Made by a program: the position numbers and the translations under genes. Shown here piece by piece: positions 62,095-64,000 of a stretch of 64,000 bases of DNA (within the stretch, counting starts at the first letter, position 1; every line of letters starts with the position of its first letter). The notes beneath the pieces are model-generated. The model had not been told where the DNA came from. It did not search any database and saw only the letters and a program-made list of their open reading frames with translations. The DNA lies in assembly GCA_947359465.1 (NCBI GenBank), contig OX375876.1, positions 68,206,998 to 68,270,997 of the forward strand, in the 5' to 3' direction. This DNA comes from Metellina segmentata (taxonomy: Eukaryota; Arthropoda; Arachnida; Araneae; Tetragnathidae).

Positions 62095-63969
62095 TAGAGG
62101 GAGGCTTGACCCACTTGAGTATGTTTTAGAAAATAATAAATTTAATAGATAAAAAATTTATTACTTACATTGTTACAAATATATTTGTGCTCCTTGTGAA
62201 ATTATCCATTATATTTACTATCATATTAATTTTTAACTGTCAAAATAAAATTTAGAAAATTAGTTTTCTGAAAACGTGGTCAAAGCTCCCCGGTTCCACT
62301 ACTTAAAAATTGGGCTGAGTTATGCCTTACTGCCGTATTTTCACCCCGAGTTATGTCATGCCGAACACAGGAAAATTTTAGGAAACAAAACGAATTAAAC
62401 ATGTGATAATTTTTTATAGCAGAAATATTTTCATTTTTTTTATCAGTAATCACAAAAACCTAATTATATCACATCAGTCGAAAAATATTGCATATTGCAA
62501 TCAACCATTTTAACTTTTCAAAACAGTCTTAATTGATCACAACTTTAGGGCTGAAAAAGAGAACAGAAGTCATAATTAATTGACTTGACATTTAATTAAT
62601 AGAATAAGTAACCCGACAAGGTAACAAAGTTCAAAAATATTTAAGTTGAAAAATATTATTTTGCCTCTAGCTTCTGTCATACTTTCCTCAGAATGAGGTA
62701 AGCTTTTATAGAAATGATGAGATTCTTTAGGTATAAAGGGTTTCAAAGACTGTAGGTCATCAAATTTAGCAATCGGAATAGAACTTGAGTGAAGCGGATG
62801 GAATTCAAGATAATTCGTATATGTCTTTTAGGGAACACTTTAAAATAATCATCAAAATTTAGTTTGTAATATATGATTACATTGGGATCATTCTTCAATC
62901 ACCTTAGATCAGTGATTACATGATCATTAGTCGTGGACCCTGGAGGGATAGAAGTGTATCTTAAATTGTGTGTATTCCTGAAAATTCCTTGAAATAATTG
63001 TAACGAAACAGCTCAGGCCTGTAATGGAAGGCTTTCTCTAACTTGCCTCTTTTGTGAGATGAACCAACTCGTGAAGAAGAAATGTTTCCTTCCTTCTAAG
63101 AACTTTCTTGATAGAGCTGGGGCCACTATAGGCCTCCATCTGTGTGTGGCCCTTAATTCTAAATTTTTGGTGCATAACTATGTGTTCTAACTTATGCTTA
63201 AATATAAGAGATTATTTGACAACACAGCATTTATGTTATGTCATTATTCTGTTATTCTGTTCAACCGTCCTAATATGTAACAACTTCTTTCCAACCGTCC
63301 CTCATAAACAGCTTTTCTATTTCATCAACCAAACAAGCGACTAAACTTCCTTCTGTTTCTGTGAACCAGTTTCAAATCGCATCGCGAATGGCCAAACTAT
63401 ACAATGTGTAATTGTGAATAGACAAATTAATTTTGAAGTAATAGAGAGACTTGCTTCGATGAATGACAAAAGCTCTACAGCCATAGCATTGCAGCTCAAT
63501 AGATGAAGCTAACCTTCTACTGTTAAATTCTTGTCCTTATCATTTCTTGGCGAGCTCTTTCTTCGAAGATGATGTTGGCGTGATGTTCTTCGTCCATGAT
63601 ATTTTTCACTCTGTGCTTTAAGCAACAGTCGCGTTGGTCCTTTTTTGACTGGACTACGCTTATTTTTGCAGAACAACTGGAATTTGCACTTGTTCATAGG
63701 GATGATGTCATCTTCCTAACACAGAATAAAACTGCATAAAAAAGGAAAAAACTTTACTCATTCTCTACTCTTGGTGAAACCTCCATGTTGACTAGCTGAA
63801 TTGTGCCCTGATGCCATACGAAATGAATTCTTCCTCGATGACGAAAATAATAATAGCAAATCTCCATTTGATTGAATCATAAATTCAAGGTTACCAGTTT
63901 GTCTAATTTTTAATCTAAATCCATGTTAACTCATGTTCCGTAAAAATTGAGTTATGTCATGCTGGTTTT
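62095..63969. other. Right part of the outer TIR element, non-coding
   Basis: AT-rich, no transposase recognised. GAGTTATGTCATGCCG at 62350 repeats the terminal word GAGTTATGTCATGCTG found at 63954, suggesting subterminal repeats. Confidence 0.5.
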
Positions 63970-64000
63970 TAAATGACGATATTCTAATAGATTTTGGTAG

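Larger units (their letters stand above)
60042..63969. mobile_element. Outer TIR element with TA target duplication, pogo/Tigger-like
   Basis: TA at 60040-60041 and 63970-63971 flanks AGAACCAGCATGGTATAACT and (reversed) AAAACCAGCATGACATAACT; similarity continues through CAATTTT. The element is 3.9 kb but contains a second TIR element at 60225-62094. Without that insert it is about 2.1 kb. A minus-strand open frame at 63509-63697 is rich in basic residues but unrecognised. Confidence 0.75.

Overview
This window is eukaryotic, intron- and transposon-rich, AT-rich DNA, most likely from an arthropod and probably a spider. Two things suggest this. One exon encodes half of a Beaten-path-type immunoglobulin domain, a family I know from arthropods. 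The best preserved Tc1-type transposase remnants also resemble families I remember as abundant in orb-weaver spiders. The spider assignment is an inference from memory, not a search result. No prokaryotic operons, rRNA, tRNA genes or CRISPR arrays are visible.

The only convincing host coding sequence is a 215-bp exon on the minus strand at 1241-1455, with clean acceptor and donor sites. The rest of that gene lies outside the window or in long introns, so much of the window could be its 5' intron or intergenic DNA. All other recognisable protein similarity belongs to decayed transposons: a ZBED5-like hAT fossil (2.3-4.2 kb), a second hAT (19.4-20.6 kb), piggyBac relatives (22.7-23.5, 31.9-32.1 and 32.3-34.6 kb), a mariner-like element (23.7-26.8 kb), four Tc1 relics (32.5-33.9, 41.0-41.3, 41.4-42.0 and 52.5-53.5 kb) and a pogo-like element (60.2-62.1 kb).

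Layout: 0-10 kb holds minisatellite-type elements, the Ig exon, the hAT fossil, two foldback repeats and a TIR element. 10-17 kb holds tRNA-derived SINEs, one split by a hAT with a perfect 8-bp target duplication, and a ~238-bp satellite. 19-27.7 kb holds a hAT inserted in a ~317-bp tandem repeat, then a SINE split by a 6.6-kb CACTG-ended transposon that itself contains a piggyBac relative and a mariner-like element. 28-32 kb is mostly unique sequence. 32-35 kb is a piggyBac relative split by a Tc1 element. 35-40 kb holds a ~287-bp satellite and related modules. 40-46 kb holds Tc1 relics, SINEs and large minisatellite elements. 46-60 kb is mostly unclassified, with a (TG)66 tract, a GC-rich hairpin cluster, a Tc1 relic and a long-TIR MITE. 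60-64 kb is one pogo-type TIR element nested in another.

The most unusual recurring structure is a family of at least eight short elements. Their ends resemble TTAACCCTCCAAGTGGT and their interiors are 42-122-bp repeat units built around the 16-bp palindrome GACGAGATATCTCGTC. They look like non-autonomous transposons carrying, or made of, a minisatellite. I recognise no named family for them.
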